Of a DNA stretch of 64,000 bases, positions 19,134 to 28,593 are shown piece by piece (position 1 is the first letter of the stretch; every line of letters begins with the position of its first letter). Under the pieces are notes generated by a model, which was not told where the DNA came from, did not search any database, and was given only the letters and a program-made list of their open reading frames with translations. The DNA is from a bacterium. Its GTDB lineage: Bacteria; Cyanobacteriota; Vampirovibrionia; Gastranaerophilales; Gastranaerophilaceae. The position numbers and the translations under genes were made by a program. The stretch covers positions 44,648 through 108,647 of the forward strand of contig JAFYQF010000007.1 of assembly GCA_017559905.1 (NCBI GenBank). The letters are read 5' to 3'.

Positions 19134-21770
19134 CTATTCCATTTCTTCTGTTGGTCCACCGATTACTTGCACACCAAACTTCGTTCTATACAAGTGTCTT
19201 ACGGTATCACCTTGAATTTCGTACATCATTTTATTAAACATTTCATAAGCTTCACGTTTGTATTCAAGCAATGGATCTTTTTGTCCATAAGCTCTTAAAC
19301 CAATACTTTCACGAAGCATATCTATATTGTGTAAATGGTCAATCCATTTGTTATCTACTACTCGAAGTAAAATATCTTTTTCAAGATTTCTGATAACATT
19401 GTTTTCAGTAAACGCAACTTGGCGTTCAATATCTGGATCATATTTTTCAATTACATCATTATAAAAATTAATAACTTCATTTTCATGATCCCTGTATGCA
19501 TTTATCGCAAAATCTTTAACTTTGTTATAAATAGCATCAAACCTCAAATTCTGAATATCATGAACTGATAAGAACGATAATTGCGGAATAATAGAATGAA
19601 TTTCCTTAACCATTCTTTCTAAATCTTCATAAATATATTCTTCAACGTGTTGTTCTGGAGAAATATAACCTCTTAACAATCTGTCGATTTCTCTTTCAAT
19701 CATGTAATAAATATCACCTGAAAGATTTTGACCTGAAAGAACTTTTCGTCTTTGTGCATAGAATTTTTCACGCTGAACATTCATTACATCGTCATATTCA
19801 AGAACAGATTTACGAATGTCGAAGTGGTAAGTTTCGACTTTTTTCTGTGCTGATTGAATTTGTCTTGTGATAAGCGCATTTTCAATTTCCATGTTTTCAT
19901 CAACATTAAGCATATCCATCAACGCTGTAATTTTTTCACCACCGAAAATTCTCATCAAATTATCTTCTAATGATAAGAAAAATCTAGTTGAACCAGGGTC
20001 ACCCTGACGAGCAGCACGCCCTCTTAACTGGTTGTCAATACGACGTGATTCGTGACGTTCAGTACCAATTACATGCAAACCGCCAACAGCAACAACCTTT
20101 GCGTGTTCTTTTTCTGTAATATTACGAGATTCTGCAAGAACTTCATCTTTAATTCTTTCATATTCAGGGTTTTCAGGTGTAATACCCATTTCTTCCAATT
20201 TTTCTTTCGCCAAATATTCAGCATTACCACCCAAAAGAATGTCAGTACCACGACCAGCCATGTTAGTTGCGATAGTTACAGCACCAACACGACCTGCTTG
20301 CGCAATAATGTAAGCTTCACGCTCGTGATGTTTAGCATTCAAGACGTGGTGAGGAACACCTTTTTTCTGCAACAACATTGAAACGTATTCTGATTTTTCA
20401 ATACTTATTGTACCAACAAGAACAGGTCTTCCTTGTCTGTGCATCTTGATAATATCTTCTACAACCGCATTATATTTTGCACGTTCATTTTTATAAATAA
20501 CGTCAGAATGATTAATTCTGATATCAGGTTTGTTTGTAGGAATTGTTGTAACTTCCAAATTATAAATTTTACCAAATTCAGCTTCTTCAGTCATCGCAGT
20601 ACCAGTCATACCTGAAAGTTTTGGATACAATCTAAACAAGTTTTGGAATGTAATACTTGCAAGAGTTTGAGTTTCATCTTGGATTTTCACACCTTCTTTA
20701 GCTTCAACAGCTTGGTGAAGACCATCAGACCAACGTCTGCCTTCCATTAAACGACCTGTAAATTCGTCAACAATCATTACTTCACCATTGCGAACTACAT
20801 AATCAGTATCTCTTACAAACAACTCTTTTGCTTTCAATGCCTGCAACAAGTGGTGAGCATATTGAGTGTTAATGTCGAATAAATCTTTTACACCAATAAG
20901 TTCTTGCGCCCTATCAATACCTTCTTCTGTTAAGATGATGTTTTTATTTTTTTCGTCAACCTCATAATCTTTATCTTTAACCAATTGAGGCGCAATTGTG
21001 GCCATCATTTGGTAAGTTTCTGCAGATTTTTCCAGACGACCACTTATGATAAGCGGAGTTCTAGCTTCGTCAATCAAAATTGAGTCAACTTCGTCGATAA
21101 TAGCGTAGTTGTAAGGTCTTTGCACAAGCATATCCAACCCACCTGCCATATTATCTCTCAAGTAATCAAAACCAAACTCATTGTTTGTTCCATAAGTAAT
21201 GTCACAATCATAAGCAGCTTTCTTCTTCGCAAAATCATCTGCAGTACGACCGCCTGAAAGAATTACACCAACTGAAAGCCCCAAAAATCTATAAATCTTA
21301 CCCATCCAGTCGCTATCACGTTTTGCAAGGTAATCATTTACAGTGATTACGTGAACACCCTTTCCAGTCAATGCATTCAAATATGCTGGCAAAGTTGCAA
21401 CCAAAGTTTTACCTTCACCAGTTCTCATTTCTGCAATATGTCCATTGTGCAAGAAATAGCCACCAATAAGTTGAACATCGAAATGACGCATATTCAAAAC
21501 ACGTTTACCCGCCTCTCGAACAGTAGCAAAAGCTTCTGGCAAAATTTTATCAAGAGTTTCTTTTTCCAATTTTCTATCAGTTTTAAAATCATTTGAATGA
21601 GGACGATTTCTTAAAATTTCTTTGAATTCTTCTGTTTTTGCACGAAGTTGATCGTCGCTCAATTGTTCAAACTGTGGTTCTAAAGCGTTTATATGGTCTA
21701 CTATACCAAGAATACTCTTTACTTTTCTCTCATTAGGATCACCTAACATTTTTAATAACAAGCTTATCAT
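19134..21770 (-). CDS. secA: Preprotein translocase ATPase SecA
   Basis: Motor that drives Sec-dependent export through SecYEG. The 878-residue product has Walker A MRTGEGKT at about 114-121, the DEVDSILIDEARTPL DEAD-like box, the helicase motif TNMAGRGTDILLGG and the RGRAARQGDPGST motif VI. The C-terminus ends GGPTEEME and lacks the cysteine-rich zinc motif (CxCxSGxxxxxC) that binds SecB in many bacteria. An SD (ggagagg) lies about 11 nt before the ATG, with a TGCTAAAAT extended -10 further upstream. Confidence 0.97.
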   Translation of the reverse strand: MISLLLKMLGDPNERKVKSILGIVDHINALEPQFEQLSDDQLRAKTEEFKEILRNRPHSNDFKTDRKLEKETLDKILPEAFATVREAGKRVLNMRHFDVQLIGGYFLHNGHIAEMRTGEGKTLVATLPAYLNALTGKGVHVITVNDYLAKRDSDWMGKIYRFLGLSVGVILSGGRTADDFAKKKAAYDCDITYGTNNEFGFDYLRDNMAGGLDMLVQRPYNYAIIDEVDSILIDEARTPLIISGRLEKSAETYQMMATIAPQLVKDKDYEVDEKNKNIILTEEGIDRAQELIGVKDLFDINTQYAHHLLQALKAKELFVRDTDYVVRNGEVMIVDEFTGRLMEGRRWSDGLHQAVEAKEGVKIQDETQTLASITFQNLFRLYPKLSGMTGTAMTEEAEFGKIYNLEVTTIPTNKPDIRINHSDVIYKNERAKYNAVVEDIIKMHRQGRPVLVGTISIEKSEYVSMLLQKKGVPHHVLNAKHHEREAYIIAQAGRVGAVTIATNMAGRGTDILLGGNAEYLAKEKLEEMGITPENPEYERIKDEVLAESRNITEKEHAKVVAVGGLHVIGTERHESRRIDNQLRGRAARQGDPGSTRFFLSLEDNLMRIFGGEKITALMDMLNVDENMEIENALITRQIQSAQKKVETYHFDIRKSVLEYDDVMNVQREKFYAQRRKVLSGQNLSGDIYYMIEREIDRLLRGYISPEQHVEEYIYEDLERMVKEIHSIIPQLSFLSVHDIQNLRFDAIYNKVKDFAINAYRDHENEVINFYNDVIEKYDPDIERQVAFTENNVIRNLEKDILLRVVDNKWIDHLHNIDMLRESIGLRAYGQKDPLLEYKREAYEMFNKMMYEIQGDTVRHLYRTKFGVQVIGGPTEEME

Positions 21771-21897
21771 TATAAAATTTTCCTCTCCATTAAGTCTTTA
21801 TGTATCAATTTTAGCATGGACAAGGGAATTTTGGTAAAAATTAATGAAAAAATAATGTTTTATCAATAATTTTACGTAATCTTTTTTAATCAAAGCC

Positions 21898-21926
21898 TTG
21901 ATTATCAAAAACTTTGTGATTATAAT
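21898..21926 (+). promoter_or_regulatory. rpsP promoter
   Basis: TTGATT at 21898-21903, a 17-nt spacer, TATAAT at 21921-21926. Transcription should start near 21933, leaving a leader of about 100 nt before rpsP. Confidence 0.7.
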
Positions 21927-21931
21927 GAAGT

Positions 21932-22004
21932 CGGAACGAGGTAATTCCTCTTAACCTTGTTCAAGGGTTAAAAACACGGCGCGGCTGCAGTGTTGAATAA
22001 TCCG
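21932..22004 (+). promoter_or_regulatory. Structured 5' leader of rpsP
   Basis: Three consecutive hairpins can be drawn: gagg/cctc (21938-21950), ttaacctt/aagggttaa-type (21951-21971) and aacac/gtgtt (21974-21994, GC-rich loop). A 4-bp helix cgga (21932-21935) with tccg (22001-22004) could close all three into a multi-branch junction. The GC content is much higher than in the surrounding intergenic DNA. This may be an autoregulatory ribosomal-protein leader, but no known RNA family was recognised. Confidence 0.4.
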
Positions 22005-22036
22005 CAAAGTTACACAAAAAATAAGGGAAAAACAAA

Positions 22037-22405
22037 ATGTTAAAAATCAGACTAAAAAGATTGGGCGCTAAAAAGAACCCTACATACAGAATTATCGTTA
22101 TTAATTCAACTACAAAACGTGAAGGCAGACCTGTTCAAGAATTAGGTCACTACAATCCAAAAACTAAAGTTATGCAACTTGACAAAGCTGCAGCTCTTGA
22201 TTGGATTTCTAAAGGCGCACAACCAACAGATACAGTTGCTTACTTAATCAAAAACTGTAATGAAGACGGTACTTTAAACTACGTTAAAAAAGAAACTGTT
22301 AAACTTTCTAAAAAAGCTCAAGCAAAAGCAGAAGCTGAAGCAAAAGCTAAAGCAGAGGCTGAAGCAGCAGCAGCGGCTGCAGCAGAAGAAGCTACTGAAG
22401 CGTAG
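22037..22405 (+). CDS. rpsP: 30S ribosomal protein S16 with Ala/Lys/Glu-rich tail
   Basis: S16 is a small-subunit assembly protein. The first 85 residues match the family: MLKIRLKRLGAKKNPTYRI, then REGRPVQELGHYNPKT and GAQPTDTVAYLIK. The total length of 122 exceeds the usual 80-90 because of a low-complexity tail of Ala, Lys and Glu (about residues 95-122), which is seen in S16 of several bacterial groups. It has its own promoter, a structured leader and a strong terminator. The usual partners (ffh, rimM, trmD) do not follow. Confidence 0.95.
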   Translation: MLKIRLKRLGAKKNPTYRIIVINSTTKREGRPVQELGHYNPKTKVMQLDKAAALDWISKGAQPTDTVAYLIKNCNEDGTLNYVKKETVKLSKKAQAKAEAEAKAKAEAEAAAAAAAEEATEA

Positions 22406-22430
22406 TATTTATAACATTTTTAAGAAAAGG

Positions 22431-22466
22431 AACACACTCTATGCAAAACATAGAGTGTGTTTTTGT
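22431..22466 (+). terminator. rpsP terminator
   Basis: 13-bp perfect stem (aacacactctatg / catagagtgtgtt, 22431-22443 and 22449-22461) with a 5-nt loop, followed by a T-run. Confidence 0.92.
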
Positions 22467-22551
22467 TTGCAATAAATAATTAATTAAAATTTAGTTAACA
22501 TACTTATATTATTTTTTTAACTTTATGCTAAAATATTTGCGGAGATAAATT

Positions 22552-23358
22552 ATGACACTACCGCAAAATTTTGGCATAGCAATGTTACTAACTCTATTTG
22601 CAGGATTGGCTACTGCAATAGGAGCTGTTATCGCATTTATGGTAAAAAAAGATAACCTTAAAGCTCTTTCTGTTGGACTTGGTTTTTCTGCAGGCGTGAT
22701 GATATTTTTGTCATTAACTGATATTTTACCTGAAGCACAAAATTTACTTATAAAACATTTCCCAAACAAAGCGGATTGGTTAATCTTTTTCGGGTTTATT
22801 TTAGGTATTGCTCTTGCGATGCTTATCGACTATTTTATTCCAGACCACGTTGACCCTGAAGAATTAAAAGACCCAGATGCACCTTGTACACATCACCATA
22901 AGATTAAACGTGCAGGACTTTTGACTGCAGTGGCAATATGCGTTCACAACTTCCCTGAAGGTATGGCAACATTCCTTACTGCAACCCAAAATCTTACGTT
23001 AGGAGTTTCAGTTGCTTTAGCAATTGCAATTCACAACATTCCTGAAGGTATCGCTGTTGCACTACCTATTTATCATGTAACTGGCAAAAAACGTTATGCT
23101 ATGTTATACGCAGCACTATCAGGAATTTCCGAACCAATCGGAGCTTTAATAGGAATGCTATTGTTCACATTGTTCTTACCACAAATGCTTATCGGGATTT
23201 TACTTGCGGCAGTCGCAGGAATTATGATTTACATTGCTTTTGATACACTTTTACCATTATCTCACGAATACGGAGATTGGCACCTTTCTATGACAGGTAT
23301 AGTGACTGGCATATTATTTATTTGGTTAAGTTTAATCCTTTTAGGACATCATATTTAA
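22552..23358 (+). CDS. zupT: ZIP-family metal transporter, ZupT-like
   Basis: 268 residues, eight predicted transmembrane helices. The metal-site signatures HNFPEGMATFL and HNIPEGIAVALPIY on helices IV and V are those of ZupT, which imports zinc and other divalent metals. The intracellular loop between helices III and IV contains a His/Asp-rich stretch (DHVDPEE, THHHK) as in many ZIP proteins. ATG with SD cggag 8 nt upstream; a TGCTAAAAT extended -10 lies just before. Last housekeeping gene before the phage-like cassette. Confidence 0.9.
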   Translation: MTLPQNFGIAMLLTLFAGLATAIGAVIAFMVKKDNLKALSVGLGFSAGVMIFLSLTDILPEAQNLLIKHFPNKADWLIFFGFILGIALAMLIDYFIPDHVDPEELKDPDAPCTHHHKIKRAGLLTAVAICVHNFPEGMATFLTATQNLTLGVSVALAIAIHNIPEGIAVALPIYHVTGKKRYAMLYAALSGISEPIGALIGMLLFTLFLPQMLIGILLAAVAGIMIYIAFDTLLPLSHEYGDWHLSMTGIVTGILFIWLSLILLGHHI

Positions 23359-23424
23359 CCTTTAAAAACCTTTTACATAAAGATTTCTAGGGTAAGTTTT
23401 ATTCATTTATCCTATACATTTGGT

Positions 23425-23477
23425 GTCCGTAAAAATACGTACGTAATCTTGCTTAAGTGAAATTGCGGACTTTTTTT
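23425..23477 (+). terminator. Terminator-like hairpin after zupT
   Basis: gtccgtaa (23425-23432) pairs with ttgcggac (23463-23470), followed by seven T. The loop of about 30 nt is long for a simple terminator. Confidence 0.55.
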
Positions 23478-23719
23478 ATTTCGAAAATCATATATACTCA
23501 AAATGTAAACTTGATTAGGACAATCTTGGAAAGGAAAGACTTAATAAAGAATAAGAGAACAGAGCAACACAAGCCCAAACTTAATTCTCTGCACATTGAA
23601 ATCAGATTGTTAGGAAAATAAGACAAATGATATTTTTTGATTATTAATTCCTATAAAAAATTCTCCAACAATAGAATACTCTTAAAAAATGGAGTTATTC
23701 TTAAATTATCTTACTCCAT

Positions 23720-23743
23720 TGGGAGGATTTTTCCTCCCATTTT
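23720..23743 (+). terminator. Hairpin with T-run ahead of the phage cassette
   Basis: 8-bp perfect stem tgggagga/tcctccca (23720-23727, 23732-23739), tetraloop tttt, then a short T-run. An alternative stem just upstream (23688-23720) shares one base with it. Confidence 0.7.
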
Positions 23744-23828
23744 GCTAATCGGTAGATATTATTAATGGAACAGATTTTATTCAAAAAAGATTTATGAGAT
23801 AACCAAATCTAGTTAAGGAATTAAGAAA

Positions 23829-24113
23829 ATGAAACTATCGCCCAAGGAATTAATAGTTTTAAGATTAGTTGCAGAAGGAATGTCCGACAAAGAAATTGGT
23901 ACAAAATTAGGCATTTCCGAAAGAACTGTCCAAACATATTTGACAAGAATAATGCTTAAACTTCAAGCTAAAAATAGGGTAAATGCAGCAGTCTTATTTT
24001 TCATGAGCAATCCTGATTTATACAAAACGTATTCAAATAATAAGGAAGGTTATGAAAAGAATTATTATCCACTGGACAGCAGGCGGATATTATCCGAATG
24101 CGTCCGAAATTAA
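23829..24113 (+). CDS. LuxR-type helix-turn-helix regulator, first gene of the phage cassette
   Basis: 94 residues, essentially a bare LuxR/GerE DNA-binding domain: LSPKELIVLRLVAEGMSDKEIGTKLGISERTVQTYLTRIM matches the family from the first helix to the recognition helix. There is no N-terminal sensor or receiver domain. The 3' end overlaps the amidase gene by 62 nt. The first position in an all-plus-strand cassette suggests that it switches on the lysis and structural genes. Start supported by aaggaatt upstream. Confidence 0.8.
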   Translation: MKLSPKELIVLRLVAEGMSDKEIGTKLGISERTVQTYLTRIMLKLQAKNRVNAAVLFFMSNPDLYKTYSNNKEGYEKNYYPLDSRRILSECVRN

Positions 24114-24549
24114 CTGTTATCATTTTTTAGTAGATAAGGAAGGAAAAATACACAAAGGGAAATTTTTACCAGAACACAACAGACTCTGCAGACTTGGGGG
24201 ATATGCGGCTCACACTGGCGGAGGAAATACAAACTCTATAGGAGTTGCAATGTGCGCAATGCACGGATTTAAAAATAGGCAAAACTGCGGACAATACCCT
24301 ATTACTCCAATCCAATTTGAAACAGCTATGAACTTGTGCGCAAAACTATCCATAAAATACTCAATCCAACCCAAACCTGAAACAATCCTGACTCACTATG
24401 AATTTGGATTAAAGAACCCAAACACCTCTAGCGCAGGAAAAATTGATATAACATTTATTCCTCCATACCCTTGGGTTTCTAAAGAAGATTGTGGAACTTT
24501 CATACGTTCAAAAATCAAATGGTATATAAAAAAATCACAAGAGGTTTAA
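24052..24549 (+). CDS. N-acetylmuramoyl-L-alanine amidase (phage endolysin)
   Basis: 165 residues, Amidase_2/PGRP fold. Zinc ligands are H7 (IIHWTA), H115 (LTHYEFG) and D132 (GKIDI), with YHFLVDKEGKIHKG and AAHTGGGNTNSIGVAM as family signatures. It cuts the amide bond between MurNAc and the stem peptide. No signal peptide, so it would need a holin or similar for release; the small membrane protein at 33035 is one candidate. SD aaggaagg immediately upstream. Confidence 0.88.
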   Translation: MKRIIIHWTAGGYYPNASEINCYHFLVDKEGKIHKGKFLPEHNRLCRLGGYAAHTGGGNTNSIGVAMCAMHGFKNRQNCGQYPITPIQFETAMNLCAKLSIKYSIQPKPETILTHYEFGLKNPNTSSAGKIDITFIPPYPWVSKEDCGTFIRSKIKWYIKKSQEV

Positions 24550-24551
24550 CT

Positions 24552-26072
24552 ATGAACACAGCTTATTACAACTTATCAGGCGGAATCAACCAAGCCCGAA
24601 CAAAAACAGAACTAGGTCTAGATACAAAAAAAATGTATTGGAGTGACTCTGAAAATATTGAAATATACAAAAACAGAGGATTAATCAAACAAGCTGGAAA
24701 CAGTATTTTCCTTGAATTACCCGAAAAAGATGAAATCACAGGAATGTTTGAAATGATAAACAAGGATGAGCCTAAACTTGTTATCACTACAATTTCTGGC
24801 AAAATTTATATCCACGATAAAAAGGCTTCAAAAACATTACTTCTCAATAAAACATTATCAGGTGAAAAACCCAGTTTCACAGCTTTTTTAAATGGAGTTC
24901 TAGTAACAAGTGAACAAGACACTCTTTTTTATATCAAAAACAATCCTGACTTTGACATAGTAGAATGTGAACTAAACGATTTATCAGGCAAACCCGTAAA
25001 AGCCTCTATTATTACAGTTTTCAGAAGCAGAATTTGGATAGCAGACGGTTCAACCATATATTATTCTGCGCTAGGCTCTTACTCTGACTTTACAACAGAA
25101 AATGACGCAGGCTACATTAATGATTTCCATACAGATACATCAGCTATAACAGGACTAAAACCTTACAAAGATTATCTTGCAATCTACAAAAGAGATAAAG
25201 TATATCTTTTGACAGGTACATCTGCAGAAGACTTTGCAATAGTGCCATTTGCAGACAAAGGAACTCAAGCTAATAATAGCATTGTTAACGTTGAAAACAA
25301 GCAATACTTTTTATCAAGCGGAATATTTGCACTGGAACAAGTAGGAGAATTAAATCAAATTCAACTAGGTTCAGAAATATCGCTGAACATCAAACCCGAA
25401 TTTAAAAATTTTGATTCAAATGAAATATCTAAATCAATAAGCATCCATTATGAAATAAAAAATCAAGTTTGGTATTTTATTCCATACAAAAACGAAAATT
25501 ATTTTCACACAATTTGGATTAACGATTACATAAACAGGGCTTGGTACAAACGGGTTATACCGCAAAATATAACTTGCGCTTGTATATTTGAAAACAAAAT
25601 TTTAACAGCAGATATAAGCGGGAAAATTTATCAAGAAGATTACGGACAAACTTTTGATGGCAACCCAATAAAATTCATGTGGAAATCTCCATTTTTAGCA
25701 TTAGGAGAACCTCACAAAAGAAAATTGGTAGATGAATTTTATTTTGTACTTGATGATGCAATAGATAACAAATTCAATTTTTCTGTCTACAAAGACTATG
25801 ATAGTCAACTTTCAGACGACCCTGAAAAAATTTATTCTATATATTTTGATCATTTGATTTGGGCAGATGAAGAAACATCAGACTCACTACCTTGCCATTG
25901 GACAAAAGATGATGAAGAAACTCCTGTTTGGCCAATCAACAGAGATGTTTTAGAAAAAGCAGAAATTTCTGAATCAAATTATGCAATACGGCTTTGCGTA
26001 GAAGGTACAGAGGTTACAGAAAACCTTGCTCTTATCGGATTTGAATTCAGAGAAATCTATAACGATGATTAG
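24552..26072 (+). CDS. Phage structural protein, P22 gp10-like head-closure/tail type
   Basis: 506 residues. The blocks SRIWIADGSTIYYSALGSYSDFTT, ITGLKPYKDYLAIYKRDKVYLLTGTS and an YFLSSGIFAL strand resemble the beta-propeller-like tail accessory or stabilisation proteins of podoviruses (compare P22 gp10). The match is by overall pattern, not by a named domain. The start at 24552 has gagg 7 nt upstream and lies 3 nt after the amidase stop; a longer in-frame ORF from 24489 is not needed. It sits before the capsid gene, an unusual position. Confidence 0.65.
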   Translation: MNTAYYNLSGGINQARTKTELGLDTKKMYWSDSENIEIYKNRGLIKQAGNSIFLELPEKDEITGMFEMINKDEPKLVITTISGKIYIHDKKASKTLLLNKTLSGEKPSFTAFLNGVLVTSEQDTLFYIKNNPDFDIVECELNDLSGKPVKASIITVFRSRIWIADGSTIYYSALGSYSDFTTENDAGYINDFHTDTSAITGLKPYKDYLAIYKRDKVYLLTGTSAEDFAIVPFADKGTQANNSIVNVENKQYFLSSGIFALEQVGELNQIQLGSEISLNIKPEFKNFDSNEISKSISIHYEIKNQVWYFIPYKNENYFHTIWINDYINRAWYKRVIPQNITCACIFENKILTADISGKIYQEDYGQTFDGNPIKFMWKSPFLALGEPHKRKLVDEFYFVLDDAIDNKFNFSVYKDYDSQLSDDPEKIYSIYFDHLIWADEETSDSLPCHWTKDDEETPVWPINRDVLEKAEISESNYAIRLCVEGTEVTENLALIGFEFREIYNDD

Positions 26073-26125
26073 CACCACTCATTTTTATAATTGTATTTAC
26101 ACTAAATTCACGAAAGGAAACAAAA

Positions 26126-26977
26126 ATGTCAGAAAACACAAATTCTTATGCTGCGTTTATACCTGAAATTTGGAGCGCAAAACTTAACAACATGTTAGAA
26201 AAAGAGTGCGTAATGCTTCAATGTGTAAACAGAAATTACGAAGGCGAAATCCAAAACCAAGGCGACAAAGTTAGAATTATCACACCTGCAACAGTTGGGA
26301 TTTCAACTTTAGGTACAGAAGCAATCGCTTATGACGAATTAACTCCATCATCTATGGATTTGGTAATTGACCAGAAAAAATTCTTTGCATTCAAAATCAA
26401 TGATGTAGCTAAAACCCAAGCAAACACTGACATTATGGAAGCTCATCTTACAAGTGCTAAAAATGCAATCGAAGAAGTTCAAGACGCATTTTTATTATCA
26501 ATGCACGCAAACGTTGACTCTGCAAACATTGTAGGTTCAGATGAAACACCAATCAAACTTGCCAAAGACACAATCTACGAACAATTTGTTAACCTTGCAA
26601 GAAAACTTAAAGACTCAAATGCTGTAAAAACAGGCAAACGTCCTTGGGTTGTAATTAACCCACTTGTAGAATCATATCTTTTGCAAAGTACAGAATTTAT
26701 TGGCGCAAACAATGTTGCAGATGAAACATTACGAGAAGGTGCTATCGGAAGAATTGCGGGCATGGACGTTTTAGTTAGCACAAATCTAACTGACATTGAC
26801 AATAAATACTACATTCTTGCAGGCACAAACGATGCCATAACATTTGCATCTCAACTTGCAAAAATCGAAAGCTTGAGAGACAAAGACAGTTTCTCTGATT
26901 TAGTAAGAGGTTTATATTTATACGGCGCAAAAACAGTTCAACCAAAAGCTTTAGCAAAAATGGTAGTAACCGCCTAA
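26126..26977 (+). CDS. Phage major capsid protein (HK97-fold type)
   Basis: 283 residues. The N-terminal AFIPEIWSAKLNNMLEKECVM, GDKVRIITPATVGI and the DQKKFFAFKINDVAKTQA helix-strand unit are typical of the P22 coat/T7 gp10-like branch of HK97-fold capsid proteins. A clear SD (aaagga) precedes the ATG. It is followed at 58 nt by a scaffold-like protein, the expected partner for capsid assembly. No frame disruption. Confidence 0.85.
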   Translation: MSENTNSYAAFIPEIWSAKLNNMLEKECVMLQCVNRNYEGEIQNQGDKVRIITPATVGISTLGTEAIAYDELTPSSMDLVIDQKKFFAFKINDVAKTQANTDIMEAHLTSAKNAIEEVQDAFLLSMHANVDSANIVGSDETPIKLAKDTIYEQFVNLARKLKDSNAVKTGKRPWVVINPLVESYLLQSTEFIGANNVADETLREGAIGRIAGMDVLVSTNLTDIDNKYYILAGTNDAITFASQLAKIESLRDKDSFSDLVRGLYLYGAKTVQPKALAKMVVTA

Positions 26978-27034
26978 TAACTTGTATGCAACCTTAAAAT
27001 AAGACACGCATACACCCAATTTAAGGAGTATAAA

Positions 27035-27727
27035 ATGACTGAACACGAATTACTAACCCAAATTCCACCTAATGCCGATTATCAAGAACAACCAACACTA
27101 CATCCACAACAAGAATATTCGGCGAATTTCATAAAACCTGAACAGGCAACCTTATCAGAAAATGACGTACACACAACGGATTATTTCAACAACGTCAAGC
27201 AAACCGCATTGAGAGATATTTCTGTCATCGAAAGCTTGGCAAAAGCTGGAATTTTAAATCCAACACAAGGACAACATTTGGCAAACTATATACTCAATAA
27301 GGCGCAACAAGTATTAGCAAACCAACCAAAACCTGATAAAGTTCAACCAACTTCAGGTATAAACGATTTCGTAAAGGAAAAACCTGATTTCTTCAACAAA
27401 AACGGACGTGCTAAAGTTTTGGATTATTTAAAAAATTCAAACTCAAACTTTGATAAAGATGGAATTGCGCAAATATCTCAACTCATCGAGGCAATTGAAC
27501 AAAGCGCTATCGAAGGATATCTGCAAGAACAAGCTCACCTAAAATCATTAAATGACGAAAACGAAGCTGCAAAATTAAGATTACGAGCAAATGCCCAAAA
27601 TCAAAATCCGCAGGAGAATAAATCAAGGATTTTTACACGTGAGCAAATCGGCAAAATGAGCGGTGCGGAATTTGCTAAACACGAAAAAGCAATCATGGAA
27701 CAAGTTAAAAAAGGGCTTATACGTTAG
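27035..27727 (+). CDS. Capsid scaffolding-like protein
   Basis: 230 residues, Gln/Asn/Lys-rich and predicted mostly helical. A disordered N-terminal third is followed by helices, and the C-terminus IFTREQIGKMSGAEFAKHE resembles the C-terminal capsid-binding tail found in many phage scaffolds. Scaffolds guide procapsid assembly and leave before DNA packaging. The assignment rests on position next to the capsid gene and on composition. SD aaggag before ATG. Confidence 0.65.
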   Translation: MTEHELLTQIPPNADYQEQPTLHPQQEYSANFIKPEQATLSENDVHTTDYFNNVKQTALRDISVIESLAKAGILNPTQGQHLANYILNKAQQVLANQPKPDKVQPTSGINDFVKEKPDFFNKNGRAKVLDYLKNSNSNFDKDGIAQISQLIEAIEQSAIEGYLQEQAHLKSLNDENEAAKLRLRANAQNQNPQENKSRIFTREQIGKMSGAEFAKHEKAIMEQVKKGLIR

Positions 27728-27801
27728 ATTTAGCAAATCATGTAAATCAATAGGCGGTACTCCTGCCGCCTATGAGATTTACAAAAGACAAAGGAGAAAT
27801 A

Positions 27802-28440
27802 ATGAATTACTTTGAACTCATAAACAAATGCTTAATTGAACTAAATTACAAACAAGTCAACGCATTTTCTGAACTTGTAAAAAACGACCACAAAAAAATT
27901 AAAAACATATTGCAACTACTAAATTCCGAAATATCAGACTACCAAAACTGGGATTTCAAACTACGAAAAACAACAGTTGAACTCCCTGCAAACACTACTG
28001 AAATTGAAAACTCCATAAATGGCAGAATCGCTTCAATTATAATTGACGGGCATGTTTACAAATATTGTGAACAACCAGAATATTTTGAGCTAAAAACCGC
28101 ACCACCATACACTTATGGAAGTTTTAACAGAAAAATTCTATTACCAAAATTCGACTCTCCCCAAAAGCTTAACATAATCTATTACACAAAAAACTCTGCA
28201 ATAGACGAGAACGGAGAAGAAAAGCTACAACTAGAAAACGACACTGATAAACCTCTTATCCCTGCAGAATTTACAGAAGCGATTTTGGTATACGGAACAT
28301 GCCTGCGCCTTAAAGCAAACCCACAGCATGTAAAATTTAGCTATTGGATGGGCATGTACAATCAAGCTCTAGCAAACCTAAAATCAAAAACTTCAATAAA
28401 CGCAAACGCCTCTCCAAGCGTAATTATGCACCGTTATTAG
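27802..28440 (+). CDS. Head-tail adaptor-like protein
   Basis: 212 residues. Helix-rich N-terminus (NYFELINKCLIELNYKQVN), a beta-rich middle (RIASIIIDGHVYKY) and a helical C-terminus (EFTEAILVYGTCLRLKANP) resemble phage connector or adaptor proteins of the P22 gp4 or gp6-like type. The ATG at 27802 has aaggag 7 nt upstream; an earlier in-frame ATG at 27772 lacks an SD. Identification is by context and secondary-structure pattern. Confidence 0.5.
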   Translation: MNYFELINKCLIELNYKQVNAFSELVKNDHKKIKNILQLLNSEISDYQNWDFKLRKTTVELPANTTEIENSINGRIASIIIDGHVYKYCEQPEYFELKTAPPYTYGSFNRKILLPKFDSPQKLNIIYYTKNSAIDENGEEKLQLENDTDKPLIPAEFTEAILVYGTCLRLKANPQHVKFSYWMGMYNQALANLKSKTSINANASPSVIMHRY

Positions 28441-28593
28441 GCTATTTAAACTTTTTCCAAAAAATTTGCATAAAAAAAACAGGAAGTTTTTCATTCCCCC
28501 CTGTTAAGATTTACACTAGCCGAAATATAAATAGCAATATTATTATACAATTTTTTTCACAAAAACACAAATTTTAATAAGAAATGTAAACTT

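Larger units (their letters stand above)
23359..23828 (+). other. 470-nt intergenic region with several RNA-like hairpins, left flank of the phage cassette
   Basis: No convincing gene. It holds, in order: a terminator-like hairpin (23425-23477); a possible folded RNA with outer stem acaatct/agattgt (23520-23526, 23604-23610) around agagaa/ttctct (23554-23559, 23585-23590); two mutually exclusive stems (23673-23681 with 23692-23701, or 23688-23695 with 23713-23720); and a final hairpin at 23720-23743. No direct repeat matching the right flank (33266-33373), no integrase and no tRNA was seen. Confidence 0.5.

Noticed and set aside
28344..28577. 77-residue ORF after the adaptor gene
   Set aside because: Out of frame with and overlapping the adaptor gene; no SD, low-complexity product, no start signal.
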